A stretch of 7,061 nucleotides of DNA, taken from assembly GCA_900759005.1 (NCBI GenBank), contig CAAEUQ010000087.1, forward strand, positions 1 to 7,061, given 5' to 3'. The notes beneath the pieces were generated by a model. That model was not told the origin of the DNA. It saw only the letters and a list, made by a program, of their open reading frames with translations, and did not search any database. The position numbers and the translations under genes are program-made. Shown in pieces: positions 1 to 5,670 of this stretch. The first letter of the stretch is position 1. The number at the start of each line of letters is the position of its first letter. The stretch comes from Clostridia bacterium. Its GTDB lineage: Bacteria; Bacillota; Clostridia; Christensenellales; Aristaeellaceae.

Positions 1-916
1 AGGATTGATTGGCGATGAAGCCCACCGTCGAGCCGCCGATCTTCGCAAGCGCCGTAACCATCGAAGGCGCGAAATCCGCGTCGAGCTCAATGAAATCGCC
101 GCCGTCCGCGATCGAACGGATCAGGCTGTGCACGTCGTCCGCCTGATCGACCTGATTCAGCTCGACCAGCTCGCGGTTCACATCGTCGAGGCATTCGGAA
201 ACCGCCTCGTCCATATTGTTCACCGGCAGCATACCGACCAGCTTGCGCGTAAGCGCGATCGCCTCTTCGTCGGTCTTCGCCGTCAGCTGCGCGATGCCCG
301 CGCGCGTCGCCGCCTGCGTGCCCGCCAGCGTTTCCATCGAAATCTGCTTGCCCGCCAGAGCGGAAACGACCATAGGGCCGTTGACAAACATCGCGCCGTT
401 TTCACTCATTACGGTAATATCGGTCATGCCGGCAATCGCGGAAGCCACGCCGCCGCACTGACCCAGCACCAGAGAAATCTGCGGAACCACGCCCGAAAGC
501 TTGCTGACTCTGCCGGCGATCATCGCGTACGCGTTCAGCGCGTCCACACCCTCGTCCAGCCGCGCGCCCGCGGTATCCAGGATCCCAATTACCGGACAGC
601 CGGTCTTTTCCGCCATGTCCATTACCTTCAGCACCTTGCGCGCGTGCGCCGCGCCGACCGCGCCGCCGTTTACGGTCACGTCCTGCGCATAGACGTACAC
701 CGGGCTTCCCTGCACCGTGCCATAGCCGGTTACAACGCCCGCGTTTGCATTAAGCACATCCAGTTCAACGAAGCTCGCCGCATCCAGAAGCAGAGCGATG
801 CGCTCCCTTGCCAGGAGCTTGCCCGCCTTCTTCTGCTCCGCGCAGAGCTCCGGGTCGCCCTTCAGAATCGCGTTTTTGCGTTCGCGAACGATGGGCAGAT
901 TGCGTTCCACATTCAT
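1..916 (-). CDS. Carboxyltransferase subunit of a biotin-dependent acyl-CoA carboxylase/decarboxylase (partial, C-terminus off the left edge)
   Basis: The first 305 residues are visible; family members run to roughly 470-515, so about 60% is present. The family moves a carboxyl group between carboxybiotin and an acyl-CoA in the cytoplasm, in acetyl/propionyl-CoA carboxylases and in methylmalonyl- or glutaconyl-CoA decarboxylases. The N-terminal crotonase-like half shows the TAGAR segment (115-119, followed by LDEGVDAL) and a glycine-rich GQCGGVASA stretch (152-160) expected to form an oxyanion hole. The second half begins near residue 258 and shows DGGDFIEL (271-278) and IGGSTVGFIAN (293-303). 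The start at 916 is supported by AGGAGG at 929-924, 7 nt upstream. It is divergent from the gene at 1178. Biotin carrier or membrane-decarboxylase partners would lie outside the window, so carboxylase and decarboxylase roles cannot be separated here. The family call is secure; the substrate is unknown. Confidence 0.93.
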   Translation of the reverse strand, partial: MNVERNLPIVRERKNAILKGDPELCAEQKKAGKLLARERIALLLDAASFVELDVLNANAGVVTGYGTVQGSPVYVYAQDVTVNGGAVGAAHARKVLKVMDMAEKTGCPVIGILDTAGARLDEGVDALNAYAMIAGRVSKLSGVVPQISLVLGQCGGVASAIAGMTDITVMSENGAMFVNGPMVVSALAGKQISMETLAGTQAATRAGIAQLTAKTDEEAIALTRKLVGMLPVNNMDEAVSECLDDVNRELVELNQVDQADDVHSLIRSIADGGDFIELDADFAPSMVTALAKIGGSTVGFIANQS

Positions 917-1006
917 GTCTGTCCCTCCTGCTCCACATTAGGTATCAAAAAATTCAACGAAACCCAAATTCAAATTATTCGACGCTTCGTCCCTTAATCC
1001 TTCCAA

Positions 1007-1026
1007 TATACGCGTTTATACGCGTT
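1007..1026. promoter_or_regulatory. Perfect 10-bp tandem repeat in the divergent intergenic region
   Basis: TATACGCGTT occurs twice back to back. Each copy holds the palindrome ACGCGT, so two palindromes lie one helical turn apart on the same DNA face. It sits 91 bp upstream of the carboxyltransferase start and 72 bp upstream of the -35 box of the gene at 1178. The layout suits an operator, but no regulator is recognised. It does not match the FapR operator known for fatty-acid genes of Gram-positive bacteria. Function is inferred from position and symmetry only. Confidence 0.35.
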
Positions 1027-1097
1027 AATTTTTGATCAAGCTCAGATTTCGGCTGAAATTCGACAGTTCCGTCCAGTTTTCGTCACAATGTTGTCGT

Positions 1098-1126
1098 TTG
1101 AGATTTCCGGAAGCATATGGTATAAT
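1098..1126 (+). promoter_or_regulatory. Sigma-A type promoter for the membrane-anchored four-module gene
   Basis: The -35 box TTGAGA (1098-1103) is followed by a 17-bp spacer and a perfect -10 box TATAAT (1121-1126), preceded by the extended -10 dinucleotide TG (1118-1119). Transcription should start near 1133, leaving a leader of about 45 nt before the ATG at 1178. The near-consensus sequence predicts strong, probably constitutive vegetative expression. Confidence 0.85.
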
Positions 1127-1177
1127 GTAACCGTGTGTAGTGGATAGCTGCAACGAATTTATAGAAGGGATAATGCC

Positions 1178-2755
1178 ATGCTTAATGATTTATCACCCGG
1201 CTCGGATGTGAATCTGCAGCTGTTTGCCCGCAAGCACGGGGGCGATTACGTCATGCGCTCCGAACGCCGCGGCGGCTACGGCTCTCCCCCATCCGACGCT
1301 TCCGGCGGCAAGCGCAGGAAGAAAAAGCGCGCGGGCGCGTTCTACATCGCGTTCACGTTCCTTTTATCCATCCTCGTCTGGCCGATCGGCATGATCATGC
1401 TATGGCGGCGGAAGGTGCGATGGAAGGGCGCGACGAAGCTGCTCGCCTCGATCATCACGCTGGTGCTCTGCGTCGGTATGGATGTTTTTGCGCTGACGGT
1501 GCAGACCGGCAATCCGGACATTACGCGCGTTCAGGATTCCGTAAACGACTTCTTCGATCACGCGTCTGAAAACATCGGCGGATTCTATCAGAAGATCTGC
1601 GATCGCGCGGTACTCGCAATCGACGCGGGGCGCGACCTGACGGATGCGGTTGCCCGCACGGCCATCGTCCGCACGGCGGACGGCATGGATCTGGCAGTCA
1701 AGGGTGCGGACGGTTTGAACGCGCTGGTCGATAAGATCAAGAAGTCCAATGACGCGGAAACGACCGCGCAGCCGTCGATTGCGCCGACCGAAACGGCGAA
1801 TACGACGCTCGCCCCGACTGAATCCGCAGCACCGGCAGTCACTGCTTCCCCCGCTGCGACGGAAAACGCCGCGGCGACCGCTTCTCCCGAAGCCACCGAA
1901 GCGCCGACGGAAAAGCCGACTGCGAAGCCGACCGTCGCGCCGACGTCCGTGGTTTCCGTGGATTTGAAGCCCAAGCCTGCTGGCGAAGCGACCGTCTATT
2001 ATAAGAAAGGCGGCAAGCGCTATCACATGACCGAGAATTGCTCCGGCATGAAGAACGCACCCGCCGGAACGCTTGCGGACGCGGTCAGCGCGAACTACAA
2101 GAGCTGCAGCAGCTGCAAATCGCCCGATCCGGCAATTCTGGAAGCGGAAGACGTGGTTTGGGCGGACGAGAATAATCTGTTCCATCTCTCCGATGAATGC
2201 ACGAATTTCACCGGAACATGGTCGCTGATGACGCTTGCGGACGCGCTGGAAAACGGTTACTCTCCCTGCACGACCTGCAAGGCAGGGCTGTATATGGCGA
2301 CCCGCGCGCAGACGGTGAAGAACACCTCCGCGCCTGTGACGCCCGTGCCCACCGCGACCGCGACGGCGGCTCCGGAAGTTATCACGCCCGATTTCGCGCT
2401 GAAGCCCGCCGAAGAAGCGCTGGTGTATCATTCGTCGACCGGAAAATGGTATCATTCGACCGCAACCTGCTCGGGCATGAGCGGCGCGAGTCAGTATCCG
2501 CTGAGCGAATGCGCAGGCAGTTACAAATGGTGCCGCCGCTGTGAACCGCCGAAGCCGGAATACGTGAATGAAAACTGCCTCTGGCAGGACGAGAACAAGC
2601 TCTGCCACACGACGGACGAATGCCCGAGCTTCAAAGGCAATTACACGCTGATCCCACGCGATGAAGCGCTGGAAGCTGGTCTGACCGGCTGCGAGATGTG
2701 CGGCGCGAACCGCTATCTGATTCCGAACACGACGATCAATTACATTTCCGAATAA
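1178..2755 (+). CDS. Membrane-anchored protein with four tandem H-x4-C / C-x2-C mini-domains
   Basis: A 525-residue protein whose family I cannot name. The start at 1178 has AGAAGGGA at 1163-1170, 7 nt upstream. Residues 1-51 are polar and very basic (KRRKKKR, 45-51). Two hydrophobic segments follow, about 54-76 and 86-108, joined by a basic loop (RRKVRWK). A helical stretch runs to about 190. A Thr/Pro/Ala/Glu linker (196-260) looks like an extracytoplasmic wall-spanning spacer. The rest holds four modules of about 40 residues, each with H-x4-C, 20-22 residues, then C-x2-C: H283/C288/C310/C313, H336/C341/C364/C367, H426/C431/C452/C455 and H477/C482/C505/C508. Three Cys and one His per module suggest a zinc site, distantly like the Ada N-terminal metal-binding fold; this is inference. 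No sortase motif or cleavable signal peptide is seen. It has its own promoter and terminator, so it is probably monocistronic. Substrate and partners are unknown. Confidence 0.9.
   Translation: MLNDLSPGSDVNLQLFARKHGGDYVMRSERRGGYGSPPSDASGGKRRKKKRAGAFYIAFTFLLSILVWPIGMIMLWRRKVRWKGATKLLASIITLVLCVGMDVFALTVQTGNPDITRVQDSVNDFFDHASENIGGFYQKICDRAVLAIDAGRDLTDAVARTAIVRTADGMDLAVKGADGLNALVDKIKKSNDAETTAQPSIAPTETANTTLAPTESAAPAVTASPAATENAAATASPEATEAPTEKPTAKPTVAPTSVVSVDLKPKPAGEATVYYKKGGKRYHMTENCSGMKNAPAGTLADAVSANYKSCSSCKSPDPAILEAEDVVWADENNLFHLSDECTNFTGTWSLMTLADALENGYSPCTTCKAGLYMATRAQTVKNTSAPVTPVPTATATAAPEVITPDFALKPAEEALVYHSSTGKWYHSTATCSGMSGASQYPLSECAGSYKWCRRCEPPKPEYVNENCLWQDENKLCHTTDECPSFKGNYTLIPRDEALEAGLTGCEMCGANRYLIPNTTINYISE
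1994..2701 (+). repeat. Four coding repeats arranged A-B-A-B within the 525-residue protein
   Basis: Modules lie at 1994-2116 (A1), 2156-2278 (B1), 2423-2542 (A2) and 2579-2701 (B2). The A modules share Y-H before the first Cys and C-S-G-M after it. The B modules share D-E-N-(N/K)-L before the His and a D-E-C cysteine context, plus a W near the module start. A and B members are thus closer to their distant partner than to their neighbour, which implies that an A-B pair was duplicated as a unit. A second short Pro/Thr/Ala linker (residues about 386-400) separates the two pairs. Nucleotide identity between copies is low, so the duplication is old. Confidence 0.8.
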
Positions 2756-2765
2756 GTTTCTCCCA

Positions 2766-2797
2766 GGCGCGGCGATTCAAGCCGCGCCGATTTTTTT
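2766..2797 (+). terminator. Intrinsic terminator after the four-module gene
   Basis: GGCGCGGC (2766-2773) pairs perfectly with GCCGCGCC (2781-2788) across a 7-nt loop. The stem is followed by GA and seven T residues (2791-2797). It begins 11 nt after the stop codon at 2755 and should separate this transcript from the carboxypeptidase gene. Confidence 0.93.
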
Positions 2798-2799
2798 CG

Positions 2800-2831
2800 T
2801 TTGAAGCGCATAGAATGGAATCAGCTTCAAA
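2800..2831 (+). promoter_or_regulatory. Inverted repeat in the leader of the carboxypeptidase gene
   Basis: TTTGAAGC (2800-2807) and GCTTCAAA (2824-2831) form a perfect 8-bp inverted repeat with a 16-bp spacer. The spacer holds a -10-like TAGAAT (2811-2816) without a convincing -35 box at the right distance. The right arm ends 7 nt before the GGAGG ribosome binding site at 2839-2843. It could be an operator over a weak promoter or a leader hairpin; neither is demonstrated. Confidence 0.35.
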
Positions 2832-2850
2832 TCGAAACGGAGGAATGCTC

Positions 2851-4077
2851 ATGCGTACCCGCATCGCCGCGCTCGCCATTGCCATTCTGTTCGTCCTGCC
2901 GATTGCCGGACGCTGCGTAGAACTGAATCTGAATACGCCAGCACCAACGCCGCTCCCCTCTGCCCCGCAGCTTTCGGAAACCGCGCTGCTCGACGTGCCG
3001 CCGATTTCGCTGAACTGCGCGTCCGCCATCCTCGTCGAACCGGAAAGCGGACAGATTCTGTTTGAAATGAACGCTGATTCGCCGCGCGCCGTCGCGTCGG
3101 TCACGAAGCTGATGACGATCCTGCTTACGCTGGAGGCGATCGACTCCGGGCGGATTTCACCGGAGCAGCAGGTCGTGATTTCAAAAGAAGCCGCCGGCAT
3201 GGGCGGATCGCAGGTATTGCTCGACGTGGGCGAAACGCAGTCCGTTTCGATTTTGCTCAAAAGCATGATCGTCGGCAGCGCAAACGATGCAGCGGTCGCG
3301 CTCGCTGAAACGCTTTACGGCTCCGAAGCGCTCTGCGCCGCGAAAATGAACGAGCGCGCGGAATCGCTCGGTATGACAGACACGCATTTCGTCAACTGCA
3401 CCGGTCTTCCCGCCAAAGGTCAGCATACAACAGCGCGGGATGTGGCGCGGATGTCGATCGCAGTATTCAGCCACAGCCTGTATTACGGTTACAGCCAGAT
3501 CTGGCTCGACGAGGTCGACCATGGCGATGGCCGCATGACTCAGCTGACCAATACGAACAAACTCATTCGCCTGCTTGATGGCTGCGACGGCGGCAAAACC
3601 GGATCGACCAAGGAAGCGGGCTATTGCCTTTCCGCCACTGCAAAGCGCAGCGGAATGCGACTGATCGCAGTCGTTCTCGGCGCGCCCAGCGGCGCGGAAC
3701 GCTTCGACGCGGCAAAAGAAATGCTGAATTACGGCTTTGCCAATTACCGGCTCTACCCCATCGCCCAACGCGGCGCAAAAGTGCGCGGCGAATTGCCGAT
3801 CATCGGCGGAGAAAGCGATCGTCTTTCGCTCGAGCTCGGCGGAGATCTGACACTGATCATTCAAAAGGGCGACGAGCAAAACGTGCTTCTCACGCCAATT
3901 CTGCCGGACGCGGTCGAAGCGCCGGTCGAGCAGGGCGCGGAAATTGGCAGCGTCCGCGTGGAAATCGGCGGAAAAACGATCGCCACGCTTCCCATTCTCG
4001 CCGCCGAAAGTGTCCATGGAAAAGGCCTTCAAACCGCTATTCGCCGCATGATCCGGAATTGGGCGGTTTGCGAATAA
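2851..4077 (+). CDS. D-alanyl-D-alanine carboxypeptidase (peptidase S11, low-molecular-weight PBP)
   Basis: A 408-residue secreted serine DD-carboxypeptidase of the DacA/DacF type; the exact paralogue cannot be assigned. The family removes the terminal D-Ala from peptidoglycan pentapeptides outside the membrane and so limits cross-linking. All three active-site motifs are present: S-x-x-K as SVTK (83-86, catalytic Ser83, Lys86), S-x-N as SAN (143-145) and KTG (249-251). Residues 1-20 form a signal peptide (basic start, hydrophobic core, cleavage plausibly near Gly20). A Pro-rich spacer leads to the catalytic domain (about 48-298). A beta-rich PBP5 C-terminal domain (about 303-385) and a short amphipathic tail (393-408) that could bind the membrane follow. 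The start is ATG 2851, because GGAGG (2839-2843) lies 7 nt upstream; ATG 2845 is only 1 nt from it. The length suits the family and nothing is missing. Confidence 0.95.
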   Translation: MRTRIAALAIAILFVLPIAGRCVELNLNTPAPTPLPSAPQLSETALLDVPPISLNCASAILVEPESGQILFEMNADSPRAVASVTKLMTILLTLEAIDSGRISPEQQVVISKEAAGMGGSQVLLDVGETQSVSILLKSMIVGSANDAAVALAETLYGSEALCAAKMNERAESLGMTDTHFVNCTGLPAKGQHTTARDVARMSIAVFSHSLYYGYSQIWLDEVDHGDGRMTQLTNTNKLIRLLDGCDGGKTGSTKEAGYCLSATAKRSGMRLIAVVLGAPSGAERFDAAKEMLNYGFANYRLYPIAQRGAKVRGELPIIGGESDRLSLELGGDLTLIIQKGDEQNVLLTPILPDAVEAPVEQGAEIGSVRVEIGGKTIATLPILAAESVHGKGLQTAIRRMIRNWAVCE

Positions 4078-4112
4078 ACGCTTGCGCAGCAGCGTTGTCA
4101 AATGGATATGTC

Positions 4113-4138
4113 CTTGCCGCGGTAATTTCCGCGGCAAG
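4113..4138. other. Perfect 10-bp hairpin without a T-tract, downstream of the carboxypeptidase gene
   Basis: CTTGCCGCGG (4113-4122) and its exact complement CCGCGGCAAG (4129-4138) flank a 6-nt loop. The stem is as strong as that of a terminator, but neither strand has a T-run after it. It begins 35 nt after the stop codon. It may protect the mRNA 3' end, act as a poorly canonical terminator, or be a protein-binding palindrome. A weaker GC-rich hairpin followed by TTTTT (about 4175-4200) could be the actual stop signal. Confidence 0.5.
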
Positions 4139-4317
4139 ACACGCACATCGTCGATTGATTCAAATTTTTGCATAGGCGGTTAATGCTCCGCGCCGTTTTT
4201 CTATCAGATCACGCCGCGCGAATTTCATTCGTCTCATCGCTATTCCCGCAATCTGTTCGCAGATATTCCAGTTCTCCGCGCTGAACCGTAAATTCAATAT
4301 TAAATATTCCCATTCTC
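4139..4317. other. Non-coding stretch between carboxypeptidase gene and tRNA promoters
   Basis: No reading frame with a credible ribosome binding site or recognisable protein is seen on either strand. Composition drifts from GC-rich to AT-rich towards 4317. The only structured part is the weak hairpin with a T-run near 4175-4200 described with the neighbouring hairpin. Confidence 0.6.
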
Positions 4318-4345
4318 TTGACTTTTGGCATTTCTTTCATATAAT
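4318..4345 (+). promoter_or_regulatory. Upstream promoter candidate for tRNA-Ser
   Basis: TTGACT (4318-4323), a 16-bp spacer and a perfect TATAAT (4340-4345) make a strong sigma-A promoter pointing at the tRNA about 155 bp downstream. An AT-rich tract just upstream (about 4289-4306) could serve as an UP element. No protein gene follows before the tRNA, so a tRNA precursor with a long 5' leader is the simplest product. Confidence 0.7.
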
Positions 4346-4366
4346 AATAAGAGTATGTGATCTTGA

Positions 4367-4395
4367 TTGAGAGTTCATATACACTTCGATAGAAT
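4367..4395 (+). promoter_or_regulatory. Second, tandem promoter candidate for tRNA-Ser
   Basis: TTGAGA (4367-4372), a 17-bp spacer and TAGAAT (4390-4395) give a second sigma-A match 50 bp downstream of the first. Its -35 hexamer is identical to that of the promoter at 1098. Tandem promoters are common ahead of stable RNA genes. The leader from here to the tRNA would be about 100 nt and contains a 7-bp inverted repeat, ATTGCGA (4400-4406) with TCGCAAT (4432-4438). Confidence 0.55.
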
Positions 4396-4501
4396 CCGCA
4401 TTGCGAGTGTTTATACTTTTCTCGAACCCATTCGCAATCAGATTCTTAATAAAGCTTTCTCCTGTTGTCTTCCGCAATAAGAATTCAGCAGAGAAATATG
4501 T

Positions 4502-4592
4502 GGAAGCGTATCGAAGTGGTCATAACGGTCTCGACTCGAAATCGAGTGATCCAGAGATGGGTCCGTGGGTTCGAATCCCACCGCTTCCGCCA
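4502..4592 (+). tRNA. tRNA-Ser (anticodon CGA, reads UCG), CCA encoded
   Basis: A complete class II tRNA. The acceptor stem GGAAGCG (4502-4508) pairs with CGCTTCC (4582-4588), followed by discriminator G and encoded CCA (4590-4592). The anticodon stem CTCGA/TCGAG (4530-4534/4542-4546) holds the 7-nt loop CTCGAAA with anticodon CGA at 4537-4539. A long variable arm (GATCC 4548-4552 with GGGTC 4559-4563) is diagnostic for serine among CGA-type candidates. The T arm is GTGGG-TTCGAAT-CCCAC (4565-4581). It has its own promoters and terminator. Its 3' side borders the disordered AT-rich part of the window, so it may have served as an integration site. Confidence 0.97.
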
Positions 4593-4594
4593 TA

Positions 4595-4638
4595 AAAGGA
4601 CTGAAACTTTGATACAAGGTTTCAGTCCTTTCCTTTTT
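4595..4638 (+). terminator. Intrinsic terminator of the tRNA-Ser gene
   Basis: AAAGGACTGAAAC (4595-4607) pairs with GTTTCAGTCCTTT (4619-4631). Pairing continues inward through TTTG/CAAG (one G-T wobble) to a 3-nt ATA loop, giving a 17-bp stem. CC and five T residues follow (4634-4638). It starts 2 nt after the CCA end. The stem-side A-run also allows weak function on the other strand. Confidence 0.92.
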
Positions 4639-4756
4639 GTTCTTGCAGAATCCTAATGCAAAACGGCAAATGCGCCCGGAAATATGAATTATTCCTGCCT
4701 TCTTCCTTCGCCGCCATCCCCGGAACAAAAATCCGCCTGAAAACCACTTGGAGAAA
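4639..4756. other. Non-coding stretch between tRNA terminator and repeat structure
   Basis: I see no gene, hairpin with a T-tract or promoter here. The minus-strand reading frame across this stretch and the tRNA is a tRNA shadow. Together with the repeats up to 4870, this leaves about 326 bp between the tRNA and the next coding remnant without a protein gene. Confidence 0.6.
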
Positions 4757-4866
4757 ATGCACCCACCTTTCTCTTTGGGTGCATAACAAAACGATTGCCC
4801 GGCTTTCGTTTTGACATTAGGGCTTTCGTTGTGACAATAGAGCTTTCGTTTTGTTATTGGGTGCAT
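4757..4866. repeat. 110-bp MITE-like or IS-end structure with nested inverted and direct repeats
   Basis: The block opens with ATGCACCCA (4757-4765) and closes with its complement TGGGTGCAT (4858-4866). A further copy of TGGGTGCAT lies at 4776-4784 and pairs with the opening copy. TTGGGTGCAT (4775-4784 and 4857-4866) forms 10-bp direct repeats around an inner core with inverted ends AACAAAACGA (4785-4794) and TCGTTTTGTT (4846-4855). Direct repeats outside inverted repeats are the layout expected of target duplications around a small non-autonomous insertion. Alternatively the block is the end of an IS21-like element, whose ends carry multiple transposase-binding repeats. No transposase gene is attached. 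Confidence 0.55.
4801..4860 (+). repeat. Three tandem 20-bp imperfect repeats
   Basis: Three units of exactly 20 bp lie at 4801-4820, 4821-4840 and 4841-4860. All share GCTTTCGTT at positions 2-10. Units 1 and 2 continue with (T/G)TGACA(T/A)TAG, while unit 3 diverges to TTGTTATTGG. A period near two helical turns places identical sites on one DNA face, as expected for binding of a multimeric protein such as a transposase. They are too few, with no spacers, for a CRISPR array. Confidence 0.7.
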
Positions 4867-4918
4867 GCATCTTTAGCTTTGGCCTGATAAAGTATGAACG
4901 CCTTGTAAAGCTCGCAGC

Positions 4919-5089
4919 TTATTTTCTACCCAGTCTTTCTTTGTATTCCACGGGCGCACTTTTGTAAATCTCACACTCTCTACCAAGAGAACAACGTCCA
5001 TCCGTTAAGTAGGAGCATTGATTGCTATTCTTGATATAAGTCCTTTCTCCGTTATTCTCTTCGAACGGGCTGCTGATATATTCTATTGA
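4919..5089 (-). pseudogene. C-terminal remnant of a small cysteine-containing protein (unrecognised)
   Basis: The minus strand is open for at least 56 codons ending at TAA (4921-4919), with a natural-looking protein composition. Seen from 5089, the cysteines are at 25, 33 and 39 (C-x7-C-x5-C, with GRCSLGREC). A charged tail follows, containing EIYKSAPVEYKERLGRK. There is no ATG or ribosome binding site in this frame before it meets the methyltransferase codons of the opposite strand around 5082-5093. The N-terminus therefore appears to have been cut off at a recombination junction. The Cys spacing could bind metal, but I recognise no family. An intact, unusually started small protein is the less likely alternative. 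Confidence 0.45.
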
Positions 5090-5093
5090 AGCG

Positions 5094-5645
5094 ATGAAAC
5101 AGATCCCGGATGCATCGGTAGATCTGATTCTTACTGATCCCCCATATAATCTCGGTAACTTTATGAAGGTAGAAGATGGATCTGTCAGCTATAGGTTTGT
5201 CCCAGGTCCGTTCACAAAACTGCTAAAGAAGGCATACGAGCATCCCGAAACGGAGTATTTCCTGATTATCGAAGAAATCAATCGCGGTAATGCACCTGCT
5301 ATATTCGGCGAAGTCTTCCAGCTCCTTGATCGCAAAGCGGAACCCGATGAAAGTGGTTACCCGGTTGGCACCAGCGAATACGGTATCACAAATGAAAATG
5401 TTGCCTCCATCGTTTATGGCGACCCAGATCGTCTGGTACGAGTCCCTTCGAACATGTCCATCATCGGTACAATGAACACTTCTGACCAGAATGTCTTCAC
5501 TCTGGATACAGCCTTCCAACGTCGGTGGAATATGCGTCTGATTGAAAACACCTTAGAGGGTCATCGTTTTGCAGACAATCACATTCTTGATACTGATGTC
5601 TCCTGGCGCCAGTTCTGTGAAGCCATCCAATCACGCAGATATTGA
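5094..5645 (+). pseudogene. mcrB: Fusion scar: DNA methyltransferase N-terminal fragment joined to a McrB-like AAA+ fragment
   Basis: This 183-codon frame joins two unrelated proteins. Residues 1-21 (preceded in frame by SIEA) match the motif IV region of an amino-methyltransferase: VDLILTDPPYNLG, with DPPY at 15-18. From about residue 25 the sequence is McrB-like. It shows DGSVSYRFVPGPF (28-40), Walker B FLIIEEINRGN (56-66, acidic pair E60/E61), sensor segment GTMNTSD (125-131) and FQRRW (141-145) with candidate arginine fingers. McrB is the GTPase motor of the modification-dependent McrBC restriction complex. Its P-loop would lie upstream of the join and is missing, so nucleotide hydrolysis is not expected. 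McrB similarity stops near I178; the last residues are read from a terminator stem. No mcrC follows. There is no clear ribosome binding site before ATG 5094. The frame has stayed open, so the event may be recent, or the frame may be retained by chance. Confidence 0.8.
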
Positions 5646-5670
5646 TACAATGTCTGCGTGATTCTTTTTT
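5629..5670 (+). terminator. Intrinsic terminator overlapping the end of the McrB fragment
   Basis: AATCACGCAGA (5629-5639) pairs perfectly with TCTGCGTGATT (5653-5663). Pairing continues through TATTG/CAATG (one G-T wobble) to an ATA loop, making a 16-bp stem. C and six T residues follow (5665-5670). The stop codon TGA (5643-5645) of the fusion frame lies inside the hairpin. The terminator therefore probably belonged to a gene that has been lost. Confidence 0.92.

Noticed and set aside
5..997. Long plus-strand open frame of 330 codons opposite the carboxyltransferase
   Set aside because: The minus strand encodes an unmistakable carboxyltransferase with a good ribosome binding site. The plus-strand product is low-complexity Arg/His-rich, as expected from the complement of GC-rich codons.
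1400..2608. 402-codon minus-strand open frame
   Set aside because: It lies antisense to the four-module gene and is an Arg/Gly-rich shadow without a ribosome binding site.
2905..2920. Lipoprotein cleavage site in the carboxypeptidase signal peptide (Cys22)
   Set aside because: The residue before the Cys is Arg (AGRC), which does not fit a lipobox; signal peptidase I cleavage is more likely.
3181..4173. 330-codon minus-strand open frame
   Set aside because: It is antisense to the DD-carboxypeptidase, whose three active-site motifs fix the coding strand.
4801..4860. Possible short CRISPR array
   Set aside because: The 20-bp units abut without spacers, there are only three, they differ from each other, and no cas gene is near.
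4401..4866. Open frames over the tRNA on both strands (products with SGHNGLDSK and AEAVGFEPT)
   Set aside because: These peptides are standard artefacts of translating a tRNA-Ser gene in either direction.
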